From Streptomyces sp. RB17 (lineage in GTDB: Bacteria; Actinomycetota; Actinomycetes; Streptomycetales; Streptomycetaceae): DNA of 64,000 nucleotides. Of this stretch, positions 23,788 through 32,589 are shown one piece after another. Position numbers and translations under genes: made by a program. Each line of letters opens with the position of its first letter. Within the stretch, counting starts at the first letter, position 1. The stretch is from contig NZ_WEGL01000003.1 of NCBI RefSeq assembly GCF_009604455.1, positions 434,001-498,000 on the forward strand, given 5' to 3'. The notes under the pieces are model-generated. The model worked only from the letters and a program-made list of their open reading frames with translations. It was not told the origin of the DNA and did no database searches.

Positions 23788-25071
23788 TCAGGCGATGCGC
23801 TCCAGCACCACCGGCGACGGCGTGAAGTCGGTCCCCGCCGCCGCGATGTCGTACGAACCCTCCACCGCCTGCAGCGCGTACTCGAAGCGCTCCGGGGTGT
23901 CGGTGTGCAGGGTCAGCAGCGGCTGGCCCTGCGTCACCGTGTCGCCCGGCTTGGCGTGCATCTCGACGCCCGCCGCCGCCTGCACCGGGTCCTCCTTGCG
24001 GGCGCGGCCGGCGCCCAGGCGCCAGGCGGCGATGCCGATGCCGTAGGCGTCGAGGCGGGTCAGCACACCGGAGGCCGGCGCCTTGATCACGTGCTGTTCC
24101 TTCGAGGTGGGCAGCTCGGCGTCGGGGTCGCCGCCCTGCGCCGCGATCATCCGGCGCCAGACGTCCATCGCCGAACCGTCTGCCAGGGCCTTCGCCGGGT
24201 CGGCGTCCTTCACCCCGGCCGCCTCCAGCATCTCGCGCGCCAGGGCCAGCGTCAGTTCCACCACGTCCGCCGGGCCGCCGCCCGCCAGGACCTCCACCGA
24301 CTCGCGGACCTCCAGCGCGTTGCCCGCCGTGAGGCCGAGCGGGGTGGACATGTCCGTCAGGAGCGCCACCGTCCTCACGCCGTGGTCGGTGCCGAGGCCG
24401 ACCATCGTGGTCGCCAGTTCGCGGGCGTCGTCCAGGGTCTTCATGAAGGCGCCGCTGCCCACCTTCACGTCCAGGACCAGCGAGCCCGTGCCCTCGGCGA
24501 TCTTCTTCGACATGATGGACGAGGCGATGAGCGGGATCGCCTCGACCGTTCCCGTCACGTCCCGCAGCGCGTACAGCTTCTTGTCCGCCGGGGCCAGGCC
24601 GTCGCCCGCCGCGCAGATCACCGCGCCGGTCCCCTCCAGCACGGACAGCATCTCCTCGTTCGAGAGCAGCGCGCGCCAGCCCGGGATCGACTCCAGCTTG
24701 TCCAGCGTGCCGCCGGTGTGGCCGAGGCCCCGGCCCGAGAGCTGGGGGACGGCGGCGCCGCACGCGGCCACGAGCGGGGCCAGCGGGAGCGTGATCTTGT
24801 CGCCCACGCCGCCCGTCGAGTGCTTGTCCGCCGTCGGGCGGGACAGGGTGGAGAAGTCCATGCGCTCGCCGGAGGCGATCATGGCGGCCGTCCAGCGGGC
24901 GATCTCACGCCGGTTCATGCCGTTGAGCAGGATCGCCATGGCGAGCGAGGACATCTGCTCGTCGGCGACCTCGCCGCGGGTGTACGCGTCGATGACCCAG
25001 TCGATCTGCTCGTCGGTCAGCTCGCCGCGGTCCCGCTTGGTGCGGATCACGGAGATGGCGTCCATGGCCAT
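23788..25071 (-). CDS. deoA: Thymidine phosphorylase (pyrimidine-nucleoside phosphorylase)
   Basis: A 427-residue nucleoside phosphorylase class II enzyme. The family signature is LSGRGLGHTGGTLDKLES; phosphate and substrate contacts appear in KHSTGGVGDKITLPLAPLVAACG and SSIMSKKIAEGTGSLVLDVKVGSGAFM; the C-terminal beta domain includes VIKAPASGVLTRLDA and HAKPGDTVTQGQPLLTL. It phosphorolyses thymidine and probably deoxyuridine or uridine to base plus (deoxy)ribose-1-phosphate. It is the last gene of the uptake/salvage operon, 74 bases after cdd, with a GGAAGG ribosome site. Its product would pass through a phosphopentomutase to DeoC. Confidence 0.96.
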   Translation of the reverse strand: MAMDAISVIRTKRDRGELTDEQIDWVIDAYTRGEVADEQMSSLAMAILLNGMNRREIARWTAAMIASGERMDFSTLSRPTADKHSTGGVGDKITLPLAPLVAACGAAVPQLSGRGLGHTGGTLDKLESIPGWRALLSNEEMLSVLEGTGAVICAAGDGLAPADKKLYALRDVTGTVEAIPLIASSIMSKKIAEGTGSLVLDVKVGSGAFMKTLDDARELATTMVGLGTDHGVRTVALLTDMSTPLGLTAGNALEVRESVEVLAGGGPADVVELTLALAREMLEAAGVKDADPAKALADGSAMDVWRRMIAAQGGDPDAELPTSKEQHVIKAPASGVLTRLDAYGIGIAAWRLGAGRARKEDPVQAAAGVEMHAKPGDTVTQGQPLLTLHTDTPERFEYALQAVEGSYDIAAAGTDFTPSPVVLERIA

Positions 25072-25145
25072 GGCTGGTGGCTTCCTTCCGGGAGGTGCGA
25101 AGTGTGCGGCCCCCCTGCGAGCGGGGCAGGAGGGCCGTACGGGAC

Positions 25146-25550
25146 TTACTTGGTGAGATGGTCCGGGCCGAAGGCCTGGGGGAGCATCTCGGACAGCGTC
25201 AGGACGCCCGCGGGGGTGTCCAGGAGGAGGTCCGGGCCGCCGAACTCGTACAGCAGCTGACGGCAGCGGCCACACGGCACCAGCAGGCCGCCGGTGCCGT
25301 CGACGCAGGTGAAGTGCGTCAGGCGGCCTCCGCCCGTGCGCTGCAGGTCCGACACCAGGCCGCACTCGGCGCACAGGCCGATGCCGTAGGAGGCGTTCTC
25401 CACGTTGCAGCCGGTGACGGTGCGGCCGTCGTCGACCCGGGCCGCCACGCCGACCGGGAAGCCCGAGTAGGGGGCGTACGCGTGGGACATCGCCTCGCGC
25501 GCCACCTCCCGCAGCGCCTCCCAGTCGAACCCGGCGGCTTCCTGCGTCAC
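25146..25550 (-). CDS. cdd: Cytidine deaminase
   Basis: A 134-residue tetrameric-type cytidine deaminase. Zinc ligands are in CNVENASYGIGLCAECGLV (CAE replaces the HAE of the E. coli-type enzyme) and PCGRCRQLL; the substrate loop YAPYSGFPVG is near the N-terminus. It converts (deoxy)cytidine to (deoxy)uridine, providing substrates for DeoA. The GTG start overlaps the TGA of the upstream permease gene (GTGA), so translation is coupled. Confidence 0.95.
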   Translation of the reverse strand: MTQEAAGFDWEALREVAREAMSHAYAPYSGFPVGVAARVDDGRTVTGCNVENASYGIGLCAECGLVSDLQRTGGGRLTHFTCVDGTGGLLVPCGRCRQLLYEFGGPDLLLDTPAGVLTLSEMLPQAFGPDHLTK

Positions 25551-26833
25551 TTGCCCTGACCCTTCCGGTAGCGCATGCCGTCCGCCTTCGGCATCCGCAG
25601 GCGCTGCGCCGACAGCGACAGCACCAGCAGGGTGACGACGTACGGCGTGGCGCCCACGAAGTCGCTCGGGACCTCGTCGGTGACCAGGTACCAGAGCAGG
25701 ACGAGCGCGGCCACCACGAGGCTGATCGCGCCCTGCCACAGCGACGTGCGGTACAGCTTCCAGCCTGCCAGGACGACGAGCAGGATGACCAGCAGGAGCA
25801 GCAGCGCGTGGACGGTCGTACCGCCGTTGCGCAGCTGGAGGGCGTCGGAGTAGCCGAACAGGCCCGCGCCCATCGCGAGGCCGCCCGGACGCCAGTTGCC
25901 GAAGATCATCGCCGCGAGGCCGATGTAACCGCGGCCGCCGGTCTGGCCCTCCAGGTAGGTGTGCGAGGTGACCAGCGCGAGGAAGGCGCCGCCGAGGCCG
26001 GCGAGGCCGCCGGAGACGGCCACGGCCGCGTACTTGTACGTGTAGACGTTGACGCCGAGGGACTCGGCGGCCGTCGGGTTCTCGCCGCAGGAGCGCAGCC
26101 GCAGACCGAACGGGGTGCGCCACAGGATCCACCAGCTGGCGACGAAGAGCACGGCGGCCAGGATCGTGATCACGGACAGGTTGGTGATCAGACCGCCGAG
26201 GATGCCGGCCAGGTCGGAGATCAGGAACCAGTGGTGGTTCTCCAGCGACTGCAGACCGTCGGAGAGGCCGGGCACGGTGACCTGCGGCAGCGAGTCCGCC
26301 GGGGGGGACTGCTTGGGGTTGCCGCCCGCGTTCTCCGCCGCGCCGCCCGCGAAGAACAGCTTGGCGAGGTACTGCGTGGCACCCAGCGCGAGCAGGTTGA
26401 TCGCGACACCGGAGACGATGTGGTCGACACCGAAGGTGACGGTGGCGACGGCGTGCAGCAGGCCGCCGACGACGCCGAAGCCGATACCGGCCAGCAGGCC
26501 GAGCCAGGGGCTGGACTGCCAGCCGACCCAGCCGGCGCCGAAGGTGCCGAGGATCATCATGCCCTCGAGGCCGATGTTGACCACACCGGACCGCTCGGAC
26601 CACAGGCCCGCGAGGCCGGCGAGACCGATCGGCACGGCGAGGCCGAGCGCGGCGCTGACCTGGCCCGCGGAGTCGAGCTGCTGGGAGCCCGTGATCATGC
26701 GGACCGCGGCCAGGAGCAGCAGCGCGCCCGCGACGAGCAGGAGGATCTGGCCGAAGGAGCGGCCCGAGCGCTGCGCCGCGCCCTCCGCCTTGGGCGCCGC
26801 GGGCGGCGGCGTGTCGGTCATCGTGGCAGTCAT
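25547..26833 (-). CDS. Nucleoside ABC transporter permease 2
   Basis: A 428-residue polytopic membrane protein of the ribose/xylose/BMP-type permease family. After a Pro/Ala-rich cytoplasmic leader come about ten membrane segments, with the characteristic SERSGVVNIGLEGMMILGTFGAG, FGVDHIVSGVAINLLALGATQYL and LRLRSCGENPTAAESLGVNVYTYKYAAVAVSGGLAGLGGAFLAL. This GEN-P-AAE loop contacts the ATPase. Upstream gene overlap is ATGA with an AGGAGGT ribosome site inside the upstream coding end. It pairs with permease 1 to form the channel for nucleosides. Confidence 0.93.
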   Translation of the reverse strand: MTATMTDTPPPAAPKAEGAAQRSGRSFGQILLLVAGALLLLAAVRMITGSQQLDSAGQVSAALGLAVPIGLAGLAGLWSERSGVVNIGLEGMMILGTFGAGWVGWQSSPWLGLLAGIGFGVVGGLLHAVATVTFGVDHIVSGVAINLLALGATQYLAKLFFAGGAAENAGGNPKQSPPADSLPQVTVPGLSDGLQSLENHHWFLISDLAGILGGLITNLSVITILAAVLFVASWWILWRTPFGLRLRSCGENPTAAESLGVNVYTYKYAAVAVSGGLAGLGGAFLALVTSHTYLEGQTGGRGYIGLAAMIFGNWRPGGLAMGAGLFGYSDALQLRNGGTTVHALLLLLVILLVVLAGWKLYRTSLWQGAISLVVAALVLLWYLVTDEVPSDFVGATPYVVTLLVLSLSAQRLRMPKADGMRYRKGQGK

Positions 26834-27960
26834 CACGCCACCTCCTGCTTCTTCGTCGGGGCGGCGGCCTGCGCGGCGAGTTCGGCGCCGACCTTCTGCT
26901 GCTGGCGCTTGAGGCCGTAGCGGCGTACGACCTCGTAGGCGATCACGACGCACAGGACGATGACGCCCTGGATGACGCCGAGGATCTCCTTGTCGTAGCC
27001 CTGGAACTCCAGGTGGTTGGTGGTGCGCTCCAGGTAGCCCCAGAGCAGGGCGCCCAGCGCGATGCCGATCGGGTTGTTGCGGCCGAGCAGCGCGATGGCG
27101 ATGCCGGTGAAGCCGATGCCCGTCGGGAAGTCGGTGCTGTACTGGTAGCTCTCGTTGAGCAGGGTCGGCATGCCGATCAGGCCGGCCACCGCACCGGAGA
27201 TGATCATGCTGGTGGCGATCATCTTCTTCACCGACACACCGCTCGCGGCGGCCGCGCTCTCGGACTGGCCGACGGTGCGCAGGTCGAAGCCGAAGCGGGT
27301 GCGGCCGAGGACGAACCAGTACGCGATGCCGACGGCGGCGGCGATGAAGATGAACCCGTCCAGCACGCCGGCCGGGCCGGTGTCGATGCTGAAGAAGTGC
27401 GACGCCGACGGCAGCGGCTTGGTGGCGACGACGGTGCCGCCCTGGTAGAGCTGCGCCAGCTTCCCGGGCTGCAGCAGGTAGGCGATGATCGCGGTGGCGA
27501 TCGCGTTCAGCATGATGGTCGAGATGACCTCGCTGACGCCGCGGGTCACCTTGAGGATGCCGGCGATGCCCGCCCACAGGGCGCCGGTCGCCATGGCGCA
27601 GATCAGGATCAGCGGGATGGCGAGCCAGCCGGGCACGGTCAGCGCCCCGCCGAGGACGGCGGCGAAGAACGCGGCGAGCCGGTACTGACCGTCGACACCG
27701 ATGTTGAACAGGTTCATCCGGAAGCCGATGGCCACCGAGACACCGGCCAGGTAGTACGTCGTCGCCTTGTTGAGGATGTAGACCTGGCTGTCGCTGGCGA
27801 AGCCGTAGGTCACCATGTCGTTGAAGGCGGGGCCGGGGTTCTTGCCGGTCGCGGCGATCACCAGGGCGGTGACGACGAGCGCGGCGACGACCGCGAGCAC
27901 CGGCGCGGCGATGCCGAGGAGCAGCCGCTCCTTGTCGATCCGTGAGGTCAGCTTCTTCAT
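26833..27960 (-). CDS. Nucleoside ABC transporter permease 1
   Basis: A 375-residue membrane protein of the same family as permease 2. Landmarks are [60 protein letters not shown], the coupling loop [27 protein letters not shown] and [28 protein letters not shown]. About nine or ten helices are predicted by eye. It overlaps its neighbours on both sides by ATGA, placing it firmly in the five-gene operon. Confidence 0.93.
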   Translation of the reverse strand: MKKLTSRIDKERLLLGIAAPVLAVVAALVVTALVIAATGKNPGPAFNDMVTYGFASDSQVYILNKATTYYLAGVSVAIGFRMNLFNIGVDGQYRLAAFFAAVLGGALTVPGWLAIPLILICAMATGALWAGIAGILKVTRGVSEVISTIMLNAIATAIIAYLLQPGKLAQLYQGGTVVATKPLPSASHFFSIDTGPAGVLDGFIFIAAAVGIAYWFVLGRTRFGFDLRTVGQSESAAAASGVSVKKMIATSMIISGAVAGLIGMPTLLNESYQYSTDFPTGIGFTGIAIALLGRNNPIGIALGALLWGYLERTTNHLEFQGYDKEILGVIQGVIVLCVVIAYEVVRRYGLKRQQQKVGAELAAQAAAPTKKQEVA

Positions 27961-29516
27961 CGCTCGTCGTCCTCTGTGTGCTCCAGGTGGCCGGTGGCCG
28001 CACCCGTCATGGCGGAGCCCAGCTCTTCGGGGGTGATGGTGGCGGGGTCGGCGTCGGCGACCAGGCGGCCGCGGTACATCACCCGCAGGGTGTCGGAGAG
28101 GCCGATCAGCTCGTCCAGGTCCGCGGAGATCAGCAGCACGGCCAGGCCCTCGCGGCGGGCCTCGCGGATGTAGTCCCAGATCGCGGCCTGCGCGCCGACG
28201 TCCACACCGCGGGTGGGGTGGGCGGCGATGAGCAGCTTGGGGTCGTGGCTCATCTCGCGGCCGACGATCAGCTTCTGCTGGTTGCCGCCGGACAGCGAGG
28301 CCGCGGTCACGTCGATGCCCGGGGTGCGGACGTCGTACGCCTGCACGATCCGCTCGGTGTCGGCGCGGGCCGCCTTGATGTCGATGAGTCCGCCGCGCGC
28401 GTTGGGCCGCTCGGTGACGTGGCCGAGGATGCGGTTCTCCCACAGCGGGGCTTCCAGCAGCAGGCCGTGGCGGTGGCGGTCCTCGGGGATGTAGCCGATG
28501 CCGGCCTCGCGGCGGTCGCGGGTGGGGGTCTGGGAGATGTCGGTGCCGTCGAGGGTGACGACGCCGGCGTCCGGGTGGCGCATGCCCATGATCGCCTCGA
28601 CCAGCTCGGACTGGCCGTTGCCCTCCACACCGGCGATGCCGAGGACCTCGCCCTTGTGGATGGTGAAGGAGATCTGGTCCAGGATGATCCGCTCGATGCC
28701 CTCGAGGTCGGTCTGCGCGAGGTGCAGCCCCTCCACGGTGAGCATGGGGACGTCCGTGACGGTGGACTCCGCGGTCTCCGGGGTGGGCAGCTCGCTGCCG
28801 ACCATCAGCTCGGCGAGCTGCTTCGGGGTGGTGCCCTCGGGCGAGACCGTGCCCACCGTGGTGCCACGCCGGATGACGGTGATCTCGTCGGCGACCGACA
28901 GCACCTCGCCCAGCTTGTGGGAGATGAAGATGACGGTGAGGCCCTCGGACTTCAGGTCGCGCAGGTTGTCGAAGAGCGCGTCGACCTCCTGCGGCACGAG
29001 CACGGCCGTCGGCTCGTCGAGGATGAGGGTCTTGGCGCCGCGGTAGAGGACCTTGAGGATCTCCACGCGCTGGCGGTCGGCGACGCCCAGCTCCTCCACC
29101 AGCACGTCCGGGCGGACGTTCAGGCCGTACGCGTCCGAGATCTCCTTGATCTTGGTGCGGGCCTTGTTGCCGATGCCGTACAGCTTCTCCGCGCCGAGGA
29201 CGACGTTCTCCAGCACGGTGAGGTTGTCGGCGAGCATGAAGTGCTGGTGCACCATGCCGATGCCGCGGGCGATGGCGTCGCCGGGGTTGTGGAAGGTGAC
29301 CTGTTCGCCGCCCACCGTGATGGTGCCCTCGTCCGGCTGCTGCATGCCGTAGAGGATCTTCATCAGGGTGGACTTGCCGGCGCCGTTCTCACCGCACAGG
29401 GCGTGGACGGTGCCCGTGCGGACCGTGATGTCGATGTCGCGGTTGGCGACGACGCCGGGGAAGCGCTTGGTGATGCCGCGCAGTTCGACGGCAGCGGGAG
29501 GGCTGGACGCGTTGAT
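27957..29516 (-). CDS. Nucleoside ABC transporter ATPase (two-domain), apparent ATC start
   Basis: A duplicated ABC ATPase of the RbsA/YufO type (519 residues if started at 29516). Domain 1 has Walker [10 protein letters not shown] and Walker [11 protein letters not shown]; domain 2 has a degenerate Walker A ([10 protein letters not shown]), the signature LSGGNQQK and Walker B-like [12 protein letters not shown]. The residues needed before the first internal ATG (29363, MKILYGM) include the whole Walker A, so translation must begin upstream. No in-frame ATG, GTG or TTG exists there. An ATC codon at 29516-29514 lies 8 bases after a GAGGAG ribosome site; the GTG at 29523 is out of frame. Start therefore uncertain. 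Confidence 0.9.
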   Translation of the reverse strand: MNASSPPAAVELRGITKRFPGVVANRDIDITVRTGTVHALCGENGAGKSTLMKILYGMQQPDEGTITVGGEQVTFHNPGDAIARGIGMVHQHFMLADNLTVLENVVLGAEKLYGIGNKARTKIKEISDAYGLNVRPDVLVEELGVADRQRVEILKVLYRGAKTLILDEPTAVLVPQEVDALFDNLRDLKSEGLTVIFISHKLGEVLSVADEITVIRRGTTVGTVSPEGTTPKQLAELMVGSELPTPETAESTVTDVPMLTVEGLHLAQTDLEGIERIILDQISFTIHKGEVLGIAGVEGNGQSELVEAIMGMRHPDAGVVTLDGTDISQTPTRDRREAGIGYIPEDRHRHGLLLEAPLWENRILGHVTERPNARGGLIDIKAARADTERIVQAYDVRTPGIDVTAASLSGGNQQKLIVGREMSHDPKLLIAAHPTRGVDVGAQAAIWDYIREARREGLAVLLISADLDELIGLSDTLRVMYRGRLVADADPATITPEELGSAMTGAATGHLEHTEDDER

Positions 29517-29592
29517 GGCGCACTCTCCTCGGGGAAAGGGGCTGCGTAGGGGAGGGCTTGGGCGTCGGCGACGCTAGCGCGGCAACTCCGCG

Positions 29593-29604
29593 CTACACGC
29601 GTAG
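29593..29604. promoter_or_regulatory. Palindromic operator upstream of the nucleoside ABC operon
   Basis: CTACACGCGTAG (plus strand), one mismatch from the perfect CTACGCGCGTAG palindrome, 76 bases before the proposed ATPase start. A TAGCGT -10-like box is at 29576-29571 on the minus strand. Confidence 0.7.
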
Positions 29605-29670
29605 AGTTGGCACATTGTTATGGCTCGGCGGGGGCCCCGGAAGCGCCCCTGCGCCGAGCCTCAGGTCCAC

Positions 29671-29709
29671 GGTACGGCCGGACCGCCGGTTGGACGGTCC
29701 GGCCGTACC
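29671..29709. terminator. Terminator after the BMP lipoprotein gene
   Basis: GGTACGGCCGGACCG and CGGTCCGGCCGTACC form a perfect 15-bp stem, 8 bases after the lipoprotein stop codon and upstream of the ABC operon promoter. Confidence 0.93.
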
Positions 29710-29716
29710 GGTCGGG

Positions 29717-30775
29717 TCACGGGGTCGTCTTGACCTTGATCTGGCCGGAGACGATCTTCTGCTTCGCCGCGTCCAGCTTGGGCTGGATGTCGCTGATGAA
29801 GCCACCGCTGGTGGCCAGCGAGACACCGTTCTTGGCGAGCGAGTAGACGTTGTTGCCGGTCAGCGGCTTGCCGTCCTTGACGGACTTGATGAAGTCGTAC
29901 ACGCCGACGTCGACGTTCTTCACCATGGAGGTCAGGATCGAGCTCTTGTACTTGGCCAGACCCGGGATGTTGTACTGGTCCGAGTCGACGCCGATGGCCC
30001 AGGCGCCCTTCTTGCCGTTGACGGCCTCGATCGCGCCGTTGCCGGAGGAGCCGGCCGCCGTGTAGACGACGTCGGCGCCGTTGTCCAGCATGCCCTGGGC
30101 GGCCTCCTTGCCCTTGTCCGGGCTGGAGAAGCCGGACAGGTCGGTGCCGTGGCTCAGGTACTGGACGTCGACCTTGACCTTCGGGTTGGTGTCGTGGACG
30201 CCCTGGACGTAGCCCGCCTCGAACTTCTTGATCAGCGGGGTGTCGACACCGCCGACGAAGCCGACGTGCTTCACCTTGGTCTTCAGCGCCGCGGCGACAC
30301 CGGCGAGGTAGGAGCCCTGCTCCTCGGTGAAGGTGATGCTGTCGGCGTTGGGCGAGTTCACGACCGAGTCGACGATGCCGAAGCTGGTCTTCGGGTTCTG
30401 CTTCGCGATCTTCTCCACCGCGGCGGCGTAGGAGAAACCGACCGCGACGACCGGGTTGTAACCGGCCTGGGCCAGGTCCGACAGCCGCTGCTCGCGGTCG
30501 GCCTCGGTGTCGGAGTTCTTGGCGGTCAGCTCCTTGATGGAACCGCCGAACTCCTTCTCGGCCTTGTCGGCACCGCGCGCGGCGGAGTCGTTGAAGGAAC
30601 GGTCACCACGGCCGCCGACGTCGTAGGCGAGACCGATCTTGATGCCGCCCTTGGCGCCGCCCGAGGACGAGGAGCTGGCGTTGTTGTCGGAGGACGTGCT
30701 GCCACACGCGGTGGCAGTCACGGCGAGGGCTGCGGTGGCGATTGCCGCAGCGGAAAGCTTGGCTACCCGGCGCAC
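29717..30775 (-). CDS. BMP-family nucleoside-binding lipoprotein
   Basis: A 352-residue lipoprotein of the Bmp/PnrA family, the extracellular purine/pyrimidine nucleoside receptor of this ABC type. Signal peptide with lipidated Cys24 (VTATACGS), then a Ser/Asn-rich linker, and the binding domain GIKIGLAYDVGGRGDRSFNDSAARGADKAEKEFG...PVVAVGFSYAAAVEKIAKQNPKTSFGIVDSVV...HVGFVGGVDTPLIKKFEAGYVQGVH...VVYTAAGSSGNGAIEAV. DRSFND is the usual ligand-loop hallmark. GTG start with an AAGGAG ribosome site. It sits just upstream of the ATPase/permease operon, separated by a terminator, and has its own operator. Confidence 0.94.
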   Translation of the reverse strand: MRRVAKLSAAAIATAALAVTATACGSTSSDNNASSSSSGGAKGGIKIGLAYDVGGRGDRSFNDSAARGADKAEKEFGGSIKELTAKNSDTEADREQRLSDLAQAGYNPVVAVGFSYAAAVEKIAKQNPKTSFGIVDSVVNSPNADSITFTEEQGSYLAGVAAALKTKVKHVGFVGGVDTPLIKKFEAGYVQGVHDTNPKVKVDVQYLSHGTDLSGFSSPDKGKEAAQGMLDNGADVVYTAAGSSGNGAIEAVNGKKGAWAIGVDSDQYNIPGLAKYKSSILTSMVKNVDVGVYDFIKSVKDGKPLTGNNVYSLAKNGVSLATSGGFISDIQPKLDAAKQKIVSGQIKVKTTP

Positions 30776-30879
30776 GGGAGGCTCCTTCACCTGACCTGAG
30801 CGCCGTGTCGGCGCTTGATGTGAGCACCATGCCAGTGCTCGAGCCGAAACGCCCCGGCGGCGTCGGCTTCGCGGCATCG

Positions 30880-30891
30880 TAACGCGCGTAG
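30880..30891. promoter_or_regulatory. Palindromic operator upstream of the BMP lipoprotein gene
   Basis: On the minus strand CTACGCGCGTTA: ten of twelve positions match CTACGCGCGTAG. It overlaps a TACGAT -10-like box (30881-30876, minus strand) and lies 104 bases before the GTG start. Confidence 0.7.
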
Positions 30892-31033
30892 ATGTCGCAA
30901 AAAACCCTCTCGCGAAGCCGTTATCGATTCGAGGCAAACAGCGTTTGAACTCGGTATCCCGGTCCTCTCATGGCGTTGTTGCACAGCGTGTACGAATGGC
31001 TTACGAGTGTGTTGCGCCGGCCAGGGCAACGGT

Positions 31034-31091
31034 CTCCGAGGCCCGCGGAGGTCGGTCACGGGAACGTTTCCGAGGCCCGCGGAGGCCGGTC
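31034..31091. repeat. 34-bp spaced direct repeat
   Basis: A 24-base word, TCCGAGGCCCGCGGAGG plus CGGTC-type ending, occurs at 31034-31057 and again at 31068-31091 with three mismatches; a more degenerate third copy may start near 31101. Role unknown. Confidence 0.7.
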
Positions 31092-31127
31092 GGGGCATGG
31101 TCTCCGGGGCCGGCGGGGCCGCGAGGC

Positions 31128-32363
31128 TCAGCCCTGGATTCCGTTCGGCTCCAGGAAGGCCGCAGCCGTGAACATCTCCACGCCGACCGTGATCGCGTGC
31201 TCGTCGGCGTCGAAGTCGCCCTGGTGGAGATCGCGGACGGTGCGCTCGCCGGGCGTCCGGACACCCAGCCGGGCCATGGCGCCCGGGACGTGCTCCTGGT
31301 ACCAGGAGAAGTCCTCGCCGCCGAGGCTCTGCTCGGTGCTCTCGACGGCGTCCCGGCCGCGGCGCGCCGCCATCGCCCGGCGCAGCAGATCGGTGGACTC
31401 CCGGTCGTTGACCACGGGCGGCACTCCGCGCACGTACGTGATCTCGGACTTGGCGCGGTGCATGCTGGCGACCTCGTCGATGGCCGCGTGCACGAGGTCG
31501 GGGGCCTGCCGCCAGGCCTCCAGGTCCAGGCAGCGCAGGGTCCCGGACAACTCGGCGTGCTGCGGGATCACGTTCGGGGCGTGCCCCGACTCGATCCGCC
31601 CCCAGGTCAGCGCCAGCCCGGCCCGGGTGTCGACCCTGCGGGCGATCAGCGCGGGCACGTCGACGGCGACCCGGGCGGCGGCGGTGACGAGGTCGGTGGT
31701 CAGATGGGGCCGGGCGGTGTGTCCGCCGGGCCCGTCCAGAGCGATCTCCAGCCGGTCGCACGCGCTCGTGATCGCACCGTGCCGCAGCCCGATCTTCCCG
31801 GCGTCCACGCGGGGGTCGCAGTGCACGGCGAGGATCCGCTCGACCCCCTTCAGCGCCCCGTCCTCGATCGCGTCCAGCGCGCCGCCGGGCAGCACCTCCT
31901 CGGCGGGCTGGAAGAGGAGCCGCACCGGACGGGGCAGCAGGCCCTTGGCGTGCAGGTCGGCGAGCACGAGCCCGGCGCCGAGCACGACGGTCGTGTGCAC
32001 ATCGTGGCCACACGCATGCGCCCGATCGGGCACGGTCGACCGATACGGGCAGTCACTCTTCGTGTCCGGGATGGGCAGGGCGTCGATGTCCGCGCGCAGG
32101 GCCAGCAGCGGCAGGGCCGGCCGCTGTCCTTCCGGGAGCCCGATGTCGCACACGAGTCCGGTTCCCTTGGCGAGCACCCGGGGCCGAAGCCCCGCCTGCT
32201 CCAGCCGCTCCTTGATCGCGGCGGTCGTACGGAACTCCTGATTGCCCAGCTCAGGGTGCATGTGCAAGTCGCGACGGAAGGCGACGAGCTCGGCGTGCAG
32301 GGCTTCGCTCAGCACGCCGGGGAGCACATCCCCCGCGAGGCCGGACTCGGACTCTAGGGACAT
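31128..32363 (-). CDS. M20-family amidohydrolase/peptidase
   Basis: A 411-residue M20 metallohydrolase (hippurate hydrolase/IAA-amino acid hydrolase-like). Metal-site motifs are LALRADIDALPI, HACGHDVHTT, FQPAEEVLPGGALDAIEDG, and SLGGEDFSWY near the C-terminus; the dimerisation/lid domain includes GPGGHTARPH. It would hydrolyse an N-acyl amino acid or similar amide; substrate unknown. The ATG at 32363 has GAGGGTG upstream; a GTG at 32375 is in frame. It lies upstream of the BMP gene on the same strand but 350 bases apart, so co-transcription is doubtful. Confidence 0.9.
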   Translation of the reverse strand: MSLESESGLAGDVLPGVLSEALHAELVAFRRDLHMHPELGNQEFRTTAAIKERLEQAGLRPRVLAKGTGLVCDIGLPEGQRPALPLLALRADIDALPIPDTKSDCPYRSTVPDRAHACGHDVHTTVVLGAGLVLADLHAKGLLPRPVRLLFQPAEEVLPGGALDAIEDGALKGVERILAVHCDPRVDAGKIGLRHGAITSACDRLEIALDGPGGHTARPHLTTDLVTAAARVAVDVPALIARRVDTRAGLALTWGRIESGHAPNVIPQHAELSGTLRCLDLEAWRQAPDLVHAAIDEVASMHRAKSEITYVRGVPPVVNDRESTDLLRRAMAARRGRDAVESTEQSLGGEDFSWYQEHVPGAMARLGVRTPGERTVRDLHQGDFDADEHAITVGVEMFTAAAFLEPNGIQG

Positions 32364-32589
32364 CAATTGCTTCACCCTCTGAAGGGTAGGACGCCCGGCT
32401 GGTCAACTACCCCTCGATCAACAAAAGTTCAGCCCGTTAGGGGAAGAAAATCTGACCGGCGGACGCATGGCGGCGGACACTGATGGGTAAACACCTCTAT
32501 TTCTGCATACCATGCCTCCCCGCAGTCACGCGCGCCATGTCCACGAACCGGACCACGCCCCGCACCCCCGGCCGGTAGGGTCCGCACCC

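Larger units (their letters stand above)
30776..31127. other. Intergenic region with operator and 34-bp direct repeats
   Basis: No gene is supported in these 352 bases. The left part (to about 30950) is the lipoprotein promoter region with an A/T-rich patch (AAAAAACCC). The right part holds 34-bp spaced direct repeats (31034-31091). No terminator for the amidohydrolase gene is obvious. Confidence 0.5.
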
